From JACDAN01 sp963801855 (GTDB lineage: Bacteria > Actinomycetota > Thermoleophilia > Gaiellales > Gaiellaceae), in NCBI GenBank assembly GCA_963801855.1, contig CAWDGK010000001.1:62001-126000 (forward strand): a stretch of 64,000 nt of DNA. The letters are read 5' to 3'. A program made the position numbers and the translations under genes. Under the pieces are notes generated by a model. It did no database searches. It was not told the origin of the DNA and was given only the letters and a program-made list of their open reading frames with translations. How positions within the stretch are numbered: position 1 is the first letter of the stretch; each line of letters begins with the position of its first letter. Shown piece by piece: positions 20,651-29,862 of this stretch.

Positions 20651-21448
20651 TCAGCCCTCGAGCCAGTCGCTCACGCTGCGCGAGGTTGCAAGCGCGGAGA
20701 AATCCCCGCGATCGCGCATCTCCTCGGCCGCAGCCGCCATCGCGTTGACTGCGACCCAGGCCAGGCCGCCGCCGACACTGACCCGATGCCCGCCGGCGGC
20801 GACGATCTCGCTCATGGTCAGACCGGGCAGGGCGAGCACGTTGACGGGCCTCGAGGTCGCAGCGCAGACGGCGCGAATCTCGTCCGGGGTACGGAGCCCC
20901 GGCGCATACAGGACGTCGGCTCCGGCACGCTCGTAGGCCTGGAGCCGAGCGATCGTGTCGTCGAGATCCGGGTTCTCCCGGATGTGGTTCTCCGCCCTCG
21001 CCGTGAGGGTGAAGGGGAAGTCGAGGCCAGCGGCTGCCTCCACGGCTGCGGCGACCCGCTCCACTGCGTGGCCCAGCTCGTAGAGCCCGGCGCCCGGCTC
21101 GTAGTCCTCGATCGACCCTCCGACCGCACCGGCCTCTGCAACCCGCCGGATCGCAAGAGCTGCGTCCTCGGGTGCCGCCCCGTACCCGTTCTCGAGGTCG
21201 ATCGAGACCGGCAGGCTCGTGGCCCGGTCGAGGGCGCGGGTGTGCTCGACGACCTCGTCGAGCGTGGCCTCCCCGTCGAGTCGTCCCAGGGTGTACGCGA
21301 AGCCTGAGCTCGTGCTCGCGAGAGCCTCGAACCCGAGCGCCTCCAGCACGCGGGCCGAGCCCGCGTCCCACGGGTTCGGGATGACGAACGGCTCGCCCTC
21401 GTGCAGGGCTCGGAACGCCGCGCCTTTCCTCTCCTGCGTCGAGGGCAC
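20651..21448 (-). CDS. Isocitrate lyase / PEP mutase superfamily enzyme
   Basis: 265 residues from a GTG start. The superfamily barrel is evident: FVIPNPWDAGSARVLEALGF (substrate loop), STSSGFAYTLGRLDGEAT, VSIDLENGYG (metal-binding acidic residues), VGGSIEDYEPG, FTLTARAENHI, and GADVLYAPGLRTPDEIRAV. This group cleaves or forms C-C or P-C bonds in 2-oxo acids such as oxaloacetate, 2-methylisocitrate or phosphonopyruvate. The usual KKCGH-type lyase loop is not present, so it is probably an oxaloacetate-decarboxylase-like or carboxy-PEP-mutase-like member. It starts 9 bp after the stop of a hybrid histidine kinase gene, apparently in the same operon. Confidence 0.82.
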   Translation of the reverse strand: MPSTQERKGAAFRALHEGEPFVIPNPWDAGSARVLEALGFEALASTSSGFAYTLGRLDGEATLDEVVEHTRALDRATSLPVSIDLENGYGAAPEDAALAIRRVAEAGAVGGSIEDYEPGAGLYELGHAVERVAAAVEAAAGLDFPFTLTARAENHIRENPDLDDTIARLQAYERAGADVLYAPGLRTPDEIRAVCAATSRPVNVLALPGLTMSEIVAAGGHRVSVGGGLAWVAVNAMAAAAEEMRDRGDFSALATSRSVSDWLEG

Positions 21449-21457
21449 CGACGCGTA

Positions 21458-23452
21458 TTAGACCCTCTGGCCGACCGCGTGAATCAGAGTACGGAGAGCG
21501 CGGCCGAGCTCATCGGGCGTGAAGGGCTTGGCGAGGAGCGGCCACTCGTTCCCGCTGATCCCGCGCTGCTCGAGCATGGCATCGGAATGTCCCGAGATGA
21601 TCAGGATCGGGGCCTTCGGCAGGATCGCGTGCAGGCCTTGCAGCAACTCGGTTCCCGCGATCCCCGGCATGACGACATCCGTGACGATCGCAGTGAGGCC
21701 CTCGAGCTGCGGGGCGATCTCGATCGCCTCGTCACCGGAGCTGACCAGGACGGTCTCGTAGCCGAGCTCGTCCAACGCTCGTCCGGCGACGTACCGGGAG
21801 AGCTCGTCGTAGTCGACGACGAGCACGGTGCCGTGACCCTGCGGAAGCTCTTCGCTTGCCGCCGCGGGCGGATCGTGTCGAGCCTCCGCGACATCAGGGA
21901 GGTACAGCACGAATGTCGCGCCCTCTCCGGGCCGGCTCTCGACCTCGACCGCGCCGCTCGCGGCCTGCGCGAAGCCGTAGACCATCGAGAGGCCGAGGCC
22001 GCTTCCGGTACCGGCCGGCTTCGTCGTGAAGAACGGCTCGAAGAGCCGGGAGCGCGTCTCCTCGTCCATCCCTACGCCGGTGTCGGAGACGGAGAGGACG
22101 TTGTAGACGTCAGGTGCGAGACCCAGCTCTGCGGCTCGGTTCTCGTCGATCGAGACCTGCGAGAGAGAGATCGAGATCCGACCGCCCTTCGGCATGGCGT
22201 CCCGCGCGTTCACGACCAGGTTGATCAAGACGTGTTGAAGCTCCCCCGCGTCGGCGAGGACGTTTCCGGATCCGTCACCCAGCGCGATCTGCAACTCGAC
22301 GTCCTCGGGGAGCAGTTGGCGGATCAGCGCGTCGGCTTCCCGGAGCACGTCCTCGGGTGAGACCGCGCTCGCCGAGGGCACGGCGCGCCGGGTCGACCGG
22401 AGCAGCCGGTCGACGATCTCCATGCCTCTCTCGCCTGCCAGGCGGATCGCCTCCACGTCCTCACGGACCGGGCTGTCCTCCGGGAGCTCCTGGAGGACGA
22501 GGTCGCCCAGCCCGCGGACGGCGAGGAGGAGGTTGTTGAAGTCGTGGGCCACCCCTGCCGACAGCTGCCCGACGACCTCGAGCTTCTGCGACTGAACGAG
22601 CTGGTCCTGGAGACGCCGGCGCTCCGTGACGTCTCTGAACATGTTGACCCGGCGATCGCTTCCCTCGAGCGCGCGAAACGAAAGCTCGACTGTTCGGATC
22701 TCGCCGCCGGGGCGAAGGACGCCGGTCTCGACCACGGTGCCCGCCTCTTGCTGCCTCAGTCGATCCCGTATGCCGGCCGGGTCCGAGGAGAGATCCTCTG
22801 CGACCTTGCCAAGGAGGTCGTCCAGAGGTCTGGCGAACAGCTCGAGAGCAGCCGGGTTCGCCGCGACGATTCCTCGACCTTCCTCGGTGATGACGATTGC
22901 GTCGGGGGCTCCCTCGAACACGGCCCTGAACAGCGTCTCGGACTCCCCTCGCTCGAGTGCCGCCGAGAGGACCTGGGTGAGGGACTGGATGAAGAAGACG
23001 TCCTCCGACGAGAAGAGGTGCTCTCTCTCCGCGAAGACACAGACGCATCCGTACGAGTGTCCGCGGGTCGTGATCGGCGCCACTACGAGGCTCCGTGGAT
23101 CCACGTCCGCCGGCCAATCGAATCGCGAATCGCTGGAAGCGTCGGAGGTGATGACCGGCTCACCCTCCTTCAGCGCGACCTCTGCCAGGGCGGCGGCCAG
23201 TTCGGGTCCTTCGGCAAGCTCGCTTCCCGCCGCCGCCCGTGGGACGACGGTGTCTCCAACGATCTCGACGACGTCCGCCCTGGCGGCGCCGAGCGCCTCG
23301 CAGGCGAGCCGGGCCGCCAGCTCCATGATCTCGTGCTCGGACGTTGCCTTCAGCGCGGCCCGGCCGAACTCGGCGACCGCGACCTGGTGGCGGACACGCT
23401 GCCTGAGGTCTGCGCCGGTCGGCTCCGGCGTCGAATCTCCCTGGCCCGTCAC
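21458..23452 (-). CDS. Hybrid sensor histidine kinase: GAF-PAS-HisKA-HATPase-REC
   Basis: 664 residues, GTG start. The N-terminal GAF (about 35-165) and PAS (about 175-280) domains have no membrane span, so sensing is cytosolic. The dimerisation/phosphoacceptor helix has the His in GVAHDFNNLLLAVRG, followed by the ATPase boxes LINLVVNARDAMPKGG, VSDTGVGMDEETR and TGSGLGLSMVYGFA. A C-terminal receiver carries the phospho-acceptor Asp in IVTDVVMPGIAG and the Lys in LLAKPFTPDEL. In its acidic pocket the usual second acid is Tyr (VVDYDELS). It forms an operon with the HD-GYP and second hybrid-kinase genes; the input signal is unknown. Confidence 0.88.
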   Translation of the reverse strand: MTGQGDSTPEPTGADLRQRVRHQVAVAEFGRAALKATSEHEIMELAARLACEALGAARADVVEIVGDTVVPRAAAGSELAEGPELAAALAEVALKEGEPVITSDASSDSRFDWPADVDPRSLVVAPITTRGHSYGCVCVFAEREHLFSSEDVFFIQSLTQVLSAALERGESETLFRAVFEGAPDAIVITEEGRGIVAANPAALELFARPLDDLLGKVAEDLSSDPAGIRDRLRQQEAGTVVETGVLRPGGEIRTVELSFRALEGSDRRVNMFRDVTERRRLQDQLVQSQKLEVVGQLSAGVAHDFNNLLLAVRGLGDLVLQELPEDSPVREDVEAIRLAGERGMEIVDRLLRSTRRAVPSASAVSPEDVLREADALIRQLLPEDVELQIALGDGSGNVLADAGELQHVLINLVVNARDAMPKGGRISISLSQVSIDENRAAELGLAPDVYNVLSVSDTGVGMDEETRSRLFEPFFTTKPAGTGSGLGLSMVYGFAQAASGAVEVESRPGEGATFVLYLPDVAEARHDPPAAASEELPQGHGTVLVVDYDELSRYVAGRALDELGYETVLVSSGDEAIEIAPQLEGLTAIVTDVVMPGIAGTELLQGLHAILPKAPILIISGHSDAMLEQRGISGNEWPLLAKPFTPDELGRALRTLIHAVGQRV

Positions 23453-23461
23453 GCCTACAGC

Positions 23462-24565
23462 TTAGGGAGCGTCCCCGAGCAGCCTGACGCCGGGTTCCGG
23501 GGCTTCCGCTCCGAAGCGGGCGCCGCCGAGAAACAGGTCGAGAAGCTCCGGGTCGAAATGGGAGCCTCGCTCGTCTTGCATCATCTCCACCGCGACTCCC
23601 ACGGGGAACGCGGGCCGATACGGCCGCTTGCTCGTCAAGGCGTCGAAGACGTCTGCGATCGCACCGATCCGTCCCTTCAGTGGAATGTGGTGAGCTTTGA
23701 GGCCCCGTGGATAGCCCCGCCCGTCGAAATGCTCGTGATGTGTCCGGGCGATCGTCGCGCCGACGTCGAGCAGCTCGATCCCCGAGCCTGCCAGCATCCG
23801 ATGGCCGATCTCGGCGTGCGTGTTCATGACCTTGCGCTCGGGCCCGGTCAAGGGCCCCTGCTTCAACAGGATCCGGTCGGGGATGGCGATCTTTCCAACG
23901 TCGTGCAGCGGGCTCGCGACCCGGAGAAGCTCGCACTCGCCCGGCTCGAGACCGGCGTCGCGCGCCAGATCGGCCATGAAACCGCTCATCCGCTCGACAT
24001 GGCTTCCGGTCGTCGCATCGCGAAACTCCACGGCTGCGGTGAGTCTGCGGATCGCCTCGGTCTGGGATCGGAGTGTCTCTGCTTCAGATTGCTTCAGCCG
24101 CTCGATCGTCTGCCAAAGGGCGGCGGTCTGCTTGCGTACCGCAGCCTCCAGCTCGTGGTTGCGCTCCCGGCTCTCGAGCTCGAGTCGACGACGGCGGAGT
24201 GCATTGCGGACGGCGATCACAAGCTCGGTTCGCGTGAACGGCTTGACGATGTAGCCGTAGGCGCCGAGCTCGAGCGCGGCCTCGGCTATGCGAGGGTCGG
24301 CGAGGCCGCTGACCATCACGAAAGCGGTGTCGGGATGGTGTCGCACCACGTCTCGGGTGAAATCGAGACCCGACTCGCCGGGCAGATTGATGTCGCAGAG
24401 TGTGAGCTCGAACTCCTCTCGGTCGAGCGCATCGCGCGCCTCGAGGGTGCTGCCGACGAGGGTGGGTGCGAAGCCCGAGCTCTCCAGGAGCGCGGTTGAG
24501 ACACGCCCTACCTGTGCATCGTCCTCCACGACGAGGATTCGGGCCGCGACGGGATCAGCGATCAT
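23462..24565 (-). CDS. Response regulator with HD-GYP c-di-GMP phosphodiesterase domain
   Basis: About 367 residues, start MIADPVAARILVVEDD overlapping the kinase gene upstream by 11 bp. The receiver has Asp in LTLCDINLPGESG and Lys in YIVKPFTRTE. A coiled-coil linker (about 135-180) leads to an HD-GYP domain with HDVGKIAIPD, a preceding GSHVERMSGFM, HHEHFDGRGYPRGL (HD-GYP signature HHExxDGxGYP) and FDALTSKRPYRP. Such proteins hydrolyse cyclic di-GMP when phosphorylated. It sits between two hybrid kinases, so they probably drive it. Lowering c-di-GMP could affect the MshEN-containing pilus proteins in this window. Confidence 0.9.
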   Translation of the reverse strand: MIADPVAARILVVEDDAQVGRVSTALLESSGFAPTLVGSTLEARDALDREEFELTLCDINLPGESGLDFTRDVVRHHPDTAFVMVSGLADPRIAEAALELGAYGYIVKPFTRTELVIAVRNALRRRRLELESRERNHELEAAVRKQTAALWQTIERLKQSEAETLRSQTEAIRRLTAAVEFRDATTGSHVERMSGFMADLARDAGLEPGECELLRVASPLHDVGKIAIPDRILLKQGPLTGPERKVMNTHAEIGHRMLAGSGIELLDVGATIARTHHEHFDGRGYPRGLKAHHIPLKGRIGAIADVFDALTSKRPYRPAFPVGVAVEMMQDERGSHFDPELLDLFLGGARFGAEAPEPGVRLLGDAP

Positions 24566-26667
24566 CCAGCACTTCGCGGATGCGTTTCGCGAGAACGGCC
24601 GCCCCGAACGGCTTTTGGATCGCGGCGTTCGGGAAGACGTGGCGGTTGAGCACCGAGCCCGCATAGCCCGACATGGAGAGGACTCGAATCTCCGGGCGCC
24701 GGCTGACGATCTCGTCGGCCAGGTCGAGCCCGCTTCCACCCGGCATGACCACGTCGGTGAGGAGAAGGTCGACCTCATCCTTGTGGATGTCGAACAGCTC
24801 GAGTGCGTGCTCGTAGGCCGACGCCACGATGACGGTGAATCCCCTCTCCCGAAGGTCGCGGGCGATGAGGCTCCTGACCTGTTCCTCGTCCTCGACCAGG
24901 AGGATCGTCTCGGTGCCGACGGCCGGTGCAGAGACACGGCCCGACGGGCTCTCGGCGTCGAGGCCGTCGCTCCGGCGTCCGAGCCGAGGCAGGTAGATGC
25001 GAAAGATGGTCCCCTCGCCCGGCTCGCTGTAGACCCAGACGAAGCCGCCACTCTGCTTGACGATCCCGTAGACGGTCGCAAGCCCGAGCCCCGTCCCGGC
25101 GGTTCCCTTGGTGGTGAAAAACGGCTCGAAGAGATGCAGCAAGGTCTCGGAATCCATCCCGGTGCCTGTGTCGCTCACGGTGAGGACCACGTACGAGCCC
25201 GGCTCGATCTCGGCAAGGTGCCGATGGGCCGCGGCCTCGTCGAGCTCGACGTTCGCGGTCTCGATGGCGAGAACGCCGCCCTGAGGCATCGCGTCTCGCG
25301 CGTTGACCGCGAGGTTGACGATCACCTGCTCGATCTGCCCGGGGTCGGCCTGCGTCCGCCCGAGGTCGGGCTCGAGGGCGGTGATGAGCTCGAGGTGACC
25401 GCCGATCAAGCGCTGGAGCATCCGCTCCACCTGATGGACGACGTCGTTCAGATCGAGGACCTTGGGCTGGAGCACCTGCTTCCGGCTGAACGCAAGGAGC
25501 TGGCGGGTGAGATCGGCAGCCCGGTTCCCCGCGGCTGTGATCTCTTCGACGTCCGGGCGAAGCGGATCGTCGGGCTCGAGCCGTGCGAGGACGAAATCGC
25601 CGTACCCGATGATCGCCGTCAGCAGATTGTTGAAGTCGTGAGCGATGCCCCCGGCGAGCTGCCCGACGGCCTCCATCTTGTGCCCCTGCCGCACCTGGTC
25701 TTCGAGCCGTTTTTGCTCGGTCACGTCGAGGAGCACGCCTTCGAGCTGCCTGGGCGAACCGGGGTCGCCCTCGACGACGGTGCCCTGGTCCTGCACCCAG
25801 ACGACCCGGCCGTCGCGCGCGATCATCCGGTACGTCGGTACGCAACTCTTCGCCCTTTGCCTGCAGCTGCGCATGCTCTTCGAGGACGCGGTCGCGGTCG
25901 TCCGGGTGGAGCACGTCGAAGAAGAGACCCGGGAGCTCGCCCCACTCCGCAGGCGTGTAGCCGAGGAGCTCCTCGATCTGAGGGCTGGCGAAGAGGCTCG
26001 AGAACGTCCCGTCGAGCGCGTCGATGTATGTGGTGAGCGGCAACCGTTCCACGAGGTTGCGGTACTTCGATTCCGCGGCCGCCAGCGCGCTCTCGTGCTC
26101 GCAGCGAAGAACTGCGCCGGCGACCACGTGCGCGACCGACCGCAATGCGCTCACGTCGTTCGCCGAGAATCTCCGCCTGCGGCTCGTGAACGCGCTCATG
26201 ACGCCGTATGGATGCTTTCCTCCGGGGATGACCACGCTCATGCCGCCGACGGCGTGGCTGCCGTCAAGCAGTACCGGGCTCGAGAAACGCGTCTCGGCGG
26301 CGAGATCGGGCACGATCACCGGCTCCGTGTGGCGAAGCGTGTAGCCCGCCTGCGTGTCACCGGCGCAACCGACCGTGGCCTTGCCGATGAGTTCGGGGCT
26401 CAGCCCGACCGCTGCGCGGAGGAGGAGCTCCTCTCCATCGGGAAGCAGCGACAGAACCTCGCTGTACTCGACGTCGAGCAGCTCCGAGAGCACGAGCACC
26501 GCGTGTTGTAAGAGGAGATCGATGTCCCGCTCGCGCAGGGCATAGAGACCCAGCTCCGCGATTGCCTCGTGCTGCCCGGACAGGGTCGTCGACGAGGGCT
26601 TGTCGATAGCGGCCGCATGCGACATTCCGACACGGTCGCACGACTCGGGTTGTCCGTTGTCCCCCAT
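24555..26667 (-). CDS. Hybrid sensor histidine kinase: GAF-PAS-HisKA-HATPase-REC (one frameshift)
   Basis: About 700 residues after joining two frames near 25855, inside the PAS domain. N-terminal GAF (AIAELGLYALRERDIDLLLQ onward), PAS (KYRNLVERLPLTTYIDAL) and PAC (RDGRVVWVQDQGTVVEGDP) precede the phosphoacceptor GGIAHDFNNLLTAIIGYGDF. ATPase boxes VIVNLAVNARDAMPQGG and VSDTGTGMDSETL, then TAGTGLGLATVYGIV follow, with a C-terminal receiver (ILLVEDEEQVR, LLTDVVMPGGSG, IQKPFGA). No transmembrane region is seen. Start codons at 26667 and 26625 are both possible and neither has a clear ribosome site. It is the first gene of the signalling operon and is divergent from a LuxR response regulator. Confidence 0.85.
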
Positions 26668-26743
26668 GCGGGTCGCCGGTTGTTGATGCCGATTCGCTTC
26701 GTGGGCGCGCCGCTGGCATGATTTTCGCCGGGAGGGACCTGCA

Positions 26744-27403
26744 GTGCTGCCGGAAAAGCCCGGCCCGCCGGAGACCGGGCCAACGCATGGCGTCGAGATT
26801 CTCGTCGTCGAAGACGACCCCATCGTGCGCGCGTGGATGAAGGCCGCTCTTCGAGGGACCGAGTTCCGCGTCGCCGCCGAGTCGTCGAACGCCGCCCAGG
26901 CGCTCGAGGCGATGGAGAGCCGAAAGGCAGATCTGCTGCTCGTCGACTTCTACTTGCCCGACCGACAGGGGACACACCTGGTTCGCGACCTGCGCAGTCG
27001 GGGAATCGCAGTTCCGGTCGTTCTCATGACGTCGACCCCGAAGGAAGGGCTCAACGAGCTCGCGCGCGAGTCGGGCGCTCAGGCGACCGTCCTGAAGACC
27101 GCCCAGCGGGCCGACCTCCTGGGAGTCTTGCGGCGCGTCGTCGCAGGGGAGGAACGGTTCGCTCCCGAGCATCCGCGCCGCCCGGAGGGGAGCGCGCCCC
27201 TCTCGGCGCGCGAGCGGGAGGTGCTCGCCCTCGTCGCAGGCGGGAAGACGAACCGGGAGATCGCAGAGATGCTCGGAATGGGAGGCGAGACGGTGAAAAC
27301 GCTGCTCGAGCGCGTCTACGGGAAGCTGGGAGTCCGGGGACGGCTGGGGGCGGTTCTCGCGGCGACGGATCTCGGGCTGGTCGATCGTGGGGAGGAGGCC
27401 TAG
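26744..27403 (+). CDS. NarL/LuxR-type response regulator
   Basis: 219 residues from a GTG preceded by GGGAGGGA at good spacing. The receiver domain (about 17-130) has the acidic pair ILVVEDDPIVRAWM, phospho-Asp in LLLVDFYLPDRQGTH, Thr in VLMTSTPKEG and Lys in ATVLKTAQ. A C-terminal LuxR helix-turn-helix follows (LSAREREVLALVAGGKTNRE, GGETVKTLLERVYGKLGVRG). It is divergent from the hybrid kinase operon, so these kinases are likely phosphodonors. Target genes are unknown. Confidence 0.88.
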   Translation: MLPEKPGPPETGPTHGVEILVVEDDPIVRAWMKAALRGTEFRVAAESSNAAQALEAMESRKADLLLVDFYLPDRQGTHLVRDLRSRGIAVPVVLMTSTPKEGLNELARESGAQATVLKTAQRADLLGVLRRVVAGEERFAPEHPRRPEGSAPLSAREREVLALVAGGKTNREIAEMLGMGGETVKTLLERVYGKLGVRGRLGAVLAATDLGLVDRGEEA

Positions 27404-27451
27404 GGTTCGGCTAGCCGGCGTGAGTCGGCCCGCGCGCGGTACGTTTGCTGG

Positions 27452-28163
27452 GTGCGGGCCGAGATCACGGAGAAGCGTGAAGTCGCGAAAGGCACGCTAC
27501 TCGTCGTCTTCGACCTGCTCGGCCGCGAGGTCGACTTCCAGGCGGGCCAGTACTTCTGGGTCACCCTTCTCGACCCGCCATACGACGACGAGAAGGGCCC
27601 TCGCAGGCACGTCTCCGTCGTCACGTCGCCGAACGAGCGCGGCGTGCTCGGTCTCTGCACGCGCTTGCGCGACTCCGCGTTCAAGCGGTCGCTCGCCGAG
27701 CTTCCCGTCGGAGCCGCGGTCGAGGTCGAGGAGCCGAAGGGAAGCTTTCTGCTCCCTGATGAGACCGATCGGCCCTACGTGTTCGTCGCCGGGGGAATCG
27801 GGATCACGGTCTTTCGCTGCATGCTCCGCTACATCGCGGAGGAGCGGCTCCCGCATCGAGTCACGCTTGGTCTACTCGAACCGCGACCGGGAGTCGACTG
27901 CGTTTTTGGACGAGCTGCTCGAGCTCGAGCGAGAGCTACCGAACCTCAGGCTCGTGCTGACCATGACCGAGGATCCGGGGTGGGAGGGCGAGTCGCGCCT
28001 CATCGACGAAACGTTTCTCCAGGATCACGTCGGCGAGGAGCTGGCGTCGTCCACATACCTCATCGCCGGCCCGCCCCCAATGGTGGACGGCGTCGTCGAA
28101 ACCCTCGAGGCCGCGGGAGTGCCGGAGGAGCAGATCAGGCCCGACCGGTTCAGCGGCTACTAG
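27452..28163 (+). CDS. Ferredoxin-NADP reductase-like flavoprotein (one frameshift)
   Basis: About 237 residues, GTG start. The first frame carries the FAD domain (QAGQYFWVTLLDPP, PRRHVSVVTSPNE, VEEPKGSFLLP) and the start of the NAD(P) domain (FVAGGIGITVFRCMLRY). After a shift near 27865 the second frame gives the rest (LVYSNRDRESTAFLDEL, YLIAGPPPMVDGVVETLEAA). This is the FNR fold without an attached [2Fe-2S] domain. It could pass electrons between NAD(P)H and a separate ferredoxin or oxygenase. No partner gene is adjacent, so its role is open. Confidence 0.82.
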
Positions 28164-28245
28164 AACGCCCGCTCCCGGGTAGCGAATTTCGGTCCGGCTC
28201 ATTAGTCTTCGCTGCGGCAGTTATTCTCGATCGTAAGGTTCGGAC

Positions 28246-28809
28246 ATGAAGCGCCTTCGAGTGTTGGCCGCGAATGAGCGACAGGATCGCCTCGCCGAGG
28301 TGGTTTCTCTCATCGAGAACCTGGGGCACGAAGTCATCGCCCCCCAGATCGAGGTCAGCGAAGTAGGTGTGGTTACCGCGCGCGAGAAGCCGGATGTCGC
28401 CTTCGTGGGCCTCGGCGAGAGCTCGCAGCACGCTCTGGACCTGATCGAGCAGATCGTGCACGAAGCTGCGTGCCCGGTCGTCGCCCTCGTCCACCAGCCG
28501 GATCCCCAGTTCGTCGTCGAAGCTGCGGAGCGAGGCGTCTTCGCCTACATCACCGACGCCGATCCGCACGAATGGCAGAACTCGATCGAGATCGTGCTTC
28601 GACGCTTCGCGGACTTTCGCGACCTCGAGGGGGCGTTCCAGCGCCGCTCGACGACCGAGCGCGCAAAGGGAATTCTCATGGAGCGCCACAAACTCGACGA
28701 GGAGAAGGCATTCAAAATGCTGCGCGAATACGCCCGCGGAAACGGCTCGCTCTTGGTCGACACCGCCCAGGCGATCATCGACGGGACGCTCGCGACGGAA
28801 GCCGCCTAG
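28246..28809 (+). CDS. ANTAR-domain regulator with degenerate receiver
   Basis: 187 residues. The N-terminal ~125 residues follow the receiver fold (MKRLRVLAANERQDRLAEVV...), but the phospho-acceptor position reads DVAFVGLGES, without the usual Asp, so it is unlikely to be phosphorylated. The C-terminal ANTAR domain (RRSTTERAKGILMERHKLDE, EKAFKMLREYARGNGSLLVD) is intact. ANTAR proteins bind paired hexanucleotide-loop RNA hairpins and stop transcription termination. The target transcript is not evident here. The last 4 bp overlap a small opposite-strand gene at 28806. Confidence 0.85.
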   Translation: MKRLRVLAANERQDRLAEVVSLIENLGHEVIAPQIEVSEVGVVTAREKPDVAFVGLGESSQHALDLIEQIVHEAACPVVALVHQPDPQFVVEAAERGVFAYITDADPHEWQNSIEIVLRRFADFRDLEGAFQRRSTTERAKGILMERHKLDEEKAFKMLREYARGNGSLLVDTAQAIIDGTLATEAA

Positions 28810-29072
28810 GAGGCGGACAACCGGGCTGACGGGAGCTTGCCGGCCCCCGTCGCAGCGCACGCCGGGCAGATGGAATGCGACAGGGTGTACCGGGCGTCGA
28901 TCGCGGAGAACGCCTCCTTCGGGGCCAGGAGCCACTCGCGGTCGATCTCGACCCGTTCGCACCAGGCGCAGACCGTGATCAGGTCACCGGCCTCGTACTT
29001 CGCAAGAATCCTTCTCGTTACCTCACCTGCGGCCGTGGGACACCTCCTCCCGACCCCTCCGCGCCTCGCCAA
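28806..29072 (-). CDS. Small Cys4 zinc-ribbon-like protein
   Basis: 88 residues with two cysteine pairs, VCAWCERVEIDREWLLAP and HSICPACAATG, separated by about 30 residues. This arrangement (CxxC, tryptophan, HxICPxC) is common in short sensory-associated modules of Actinobacteria and Deltaproteobacteria, where it probably binds zinc. The gene overlaps the end of the ANTAR regulator gene, tail to tail. The start codon is uncertain; a later start near the VTRRILAKY segment would still keep the metal site. Confidence 0.6.
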   Translation of the reverse strand: MARRGGVGRRCPTAAGEVTRRILAKYEAGDLITVCAWCERVEIDREWLLAPKEAFSAIDARYTLSHSICPACAATGAGKLPSARLSAS

Positions 29073-29139
29073 TAGGCGAGTGCTACCACAGGGTACTCCT
29101 AGTGCCGGAAGCCGTCGAGGCGCCCCCTAGACTCGAAGC

Positions 29140-29730
29140 GTGGAGCGTCTCTTCGTGGTCGCCCGGCACGGCGAGTCGGCGCTCAACGTCGCTCGGATCG
29201 TCAACGGCGACCCGAGCGTCGAAGTCCGCCTGACCGAGAAGGGACGCAAAGAGTCCGAGCTCCTGGGAGCGCAGGTGCGCAACCTGCCGATCGAGCTGTG
29301 CGTGGTCACGAGGTTCGGGCGCACACACGAGACGGCAGAGATCGCACTCGAGCGGCGCGACGTGGAAATCGTGGTCGAGCCGTTGCTCGACGACATCGAC
29401 GTCGGCGATCTCGAGGGACGGACGCTGGACGAGTATCGCGCGTGGAAGGAGGCTCACACGCGCGCGGACCCCTTCCCGAACGGCGAGAGCCTGGACGCCG
29501 CCGCCGCCCGCTACGCCCGCGGCTTCGCCTCGCTGCTCGCCCGCCCCGAGCGGACGATCCTCGCCGTCGCCCACGAGATCCCGCTTCGCTACGCGCTCAA
29601 CGCAGCCGGGCGCTCGCCCCGGCCTGACGCTCCACATCGCAAGATCGCGAACGCGACGCCGTACCTCTTCGGCGAGGAGCAGCTCGCAGACGCCGCAGCG
29701 CACCTGGCCGTCGGCTGGGCGACGGTGTGA
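29140..29730 (+). CDS. Histidine phosphatase (phosphoglycerate-mutase-like) family protein
   Basis: 196 residues, GTG start. It has the catalytic ARHGESALNVARIVNG motif with the phosphohistidine, an arginine in TRFGRTHETAEIAL, the acid DIDVGDLEGRTLDEY and the second histidine in LAVAHEIPLRYAL. The branch-2-like length points to a small-molecule phosphatase (for example sugar phosphate or alpha-ribazole phosphate) and away from a glycolytic mutase. tRNA-Thr lies directly downstream on the opposite strand. The substrate cannot be specified. Confidence 0.85.
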   Translation: MERLFVVARHGESALNVARIVNGDPSVEVRLTEKGRKESELLGAQVRNLPIELCVVTRFGRTHETAEIALERRDVEIVVEPLLDDIDVGDLEGRTLDEYRAWKEAHTRADPFPNGESLDAAAARYARGFASLLARPERTILAVAHEIPLRYALNAAGRSPRPDAPHRKIANATPYLFGEEQLADAAAHLAVGWATV

Positions 29731-29746
29731 CGGTGGCTCCTCGACA

Positions 29747-29819
29747 AGCCCTCTTCCGGACTCGAACCGGAGACCCCCTCCTTACCATGGAGGTGCTCTA
29801 CCAACTGAGCTAAGAGGGC
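29747..29819 (-). tRNA. tRNA-Thr (GGT anticodon)
   Basis: A complete cloverleaf on the minus strand: acceptor GCCCTCT/AGAGGGC, D-arm GCTCAGTTGGTAGAGC, anticodon stem CCTCC/GGAGG with loop ATGGTAA (anticodon GGT), and T-arm CCGGTTCGAGTCCGG. CCA is not encoded. It reads threonine ACC/ACT codons. Confidence 0.95.
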
Positions 29820-29862
29820 GGAGGCGGCTAGTGTAGCCGCGGCCTCCTGCGATCATCCGACC

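Noticed and set aside
23614..23621. GCCGATAC inside the HD-GYP gene
   Set aside because: It is on the strand opposite to the genes there, inside coding sequence, and without a -35 box.
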